5,840 nucleotides of DNA from NCBI GenBank assembly GCA_028277545.1, contig JANQGB010000841.1:1-5840 (forward strand), given 5' to 3'. The translations under genes were made by a program, and so were the position numbers. Positions 5,597 to 5,840 of this stretch are shown here, piece after piece. Position 1 is the stretch's first letter. Every line of letters starts with the position of its first letter. The stretch comes from Phycisphaerae bacterium (GTDB lineage: Bacteria > Planctomycetota > Phycisphaerae > UBA1845). Below the pieces are notes generated by a model. The model saw only the letters and a list, made by a program, of their open reading frames with translations, was not told the DNA's origin and made no database searches.

Positions 5597-5840
5597 AGAC
5601 GCGTCCCGCCGGCGCGTAGGTCTGGGCAGCATCGCGCGAGCAAGGAACCGCGGGCGCGCGAGCATCACTGAACGGAGGCGTTTCAAAGGGCAGTGCATCG
5701 CGTGCGGGTACCACCTGACGGGAAGCGTGAGTGGCGCGTGCCCTGACCCATCTTCTACAGCAGCAAATTGCATCTTCTTAGAGCGACGAGACTTACGGTT
5801 TTCGGTTTTGGCTTTGGCACTACGCTTTTGCTTCCTTTGC
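5597..5840. other. Region after the pseudopilin gene with no intact gene seen
   Basis: No frame here has a start codon, ribosome site and family match together. It contains a GACGCGTC palindrome just after the pseudopilin stop (5598-5605) and a 10-base direct repeat, CGCGCGAGCA, at 5633-5642 and 5655-5664. A zinc-ribbon-like coding remnant follows, and the last 50 bases or so are T-rich on the + strand. No terminator with stem and T-run is evident after the pseudopilin gene. Confidence 0.55.
5670..5750 (+). pseudogene. Remnant of a planctomycete-type CxxCGYxLTG zinc-ribbon tail
   Basis: In the frame of position 5670 the translation begins ERRRFKGQ, then CIACGYHLTGSVSGACP (5694-5744). This closely resembles the CxxCGYDLTGNVSGxCPECG zinc ribbon that ends many small planctomycete membrane proteins, often after an Arg-rich stretch like the one seen here. 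The second metal pair is broken: CP is followed by DPSS instead of ECG. The frame is open from 5577 to the window edge, but no ATG, GTG or TTG precedes the motif, so no normal protein can begin here. I infer a decayed gene end whose upstream part was deleted or frameshifted. A gene using a rare start and running past the edge cannot be excluded. Confidence 0.45.

Noticed and set aside
5252..5773. 173-codon minus-strand open frame at the right side
   Set aside because: It runs antisense through the conserved C-terminal motif region of the pseudopilin and has no recognisable domain.
5812..5834. Sigma-54-like TGGCAC ... TTGC
   Set aside because: The GG and GC elements are 12 bases apart instead of the required 10, and no gene start follows within the window.

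Overview
The window most likely comes from a high-GC member of the Planctomycetota. The best evidence is a prepilin-like protein with the FTLIELLVVVSIIALLISILLPSL-type N-terminus and a C-terminal H-x(n)-D-type processing-associated motif. A CxxCGYxLTGxVSGxCP zinc-ribbon tail at the right edge, a TIMP-like/HAF-repeat exoprotein, and long non-coding gaps point the same way. This assignment rests on family resemblance; there is no rRNA or other marker gene here.

Layout, left to right. (1) Positions 1-857, + strand: C-terminal part of a KtrB/TrkH-type potassium-transporter pore subunit, cut by the left edge. (2) Positions 858-921: convergent intergenic gap with a perfect 9+1+9 inverted repeat, a candidate shared terminator or small palindromic repeat. 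(3) Positions 922-1716, - strand: secreted protein of unknown function built from two diverged copies of one unit, vaguely PepSY-like. (4) Positions 1811-3745, - strand: large exported protein with a TIMP-like (NTR-fold) Cys-x-Cys domain, seven HAF-type repeats, an acidic Asp/Ser-rich stalk and a Cys-containing C-terminal membrane anchor. It has a credible sigma-70-type promoter at 3821-3849 and may be co-transcribed with (3), since both read leftward with a 94-base gap. (5) About 3850-4567: long divergent intergenic region with several GC-rich stem-loops but no gene I can support. (6) Positions 4568-5596, + strand: type II pseudopilin/prepilin-like protein. (7) Positions 5597-5840: no intact gene seen, but a remnant of a planctomycete-style zinc-ribbon tail without any usable start codon upstream.

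Apart from the potassium transporter, the recognisable genes encode cell-envelope or exported proteins (Sec signal peptides, C-terminal anchor, pseudopilin leader). They are not an evident pathway, and I see no defence, mobile-element, CRISPR or biosynthetic system. The more unusual items are the TIMP-like plus HAF plus anchor architecture with a possible mature N-terminal Cys, the internal duplication in the small secreted protein, and the degraded zinc-ribbon fragment.
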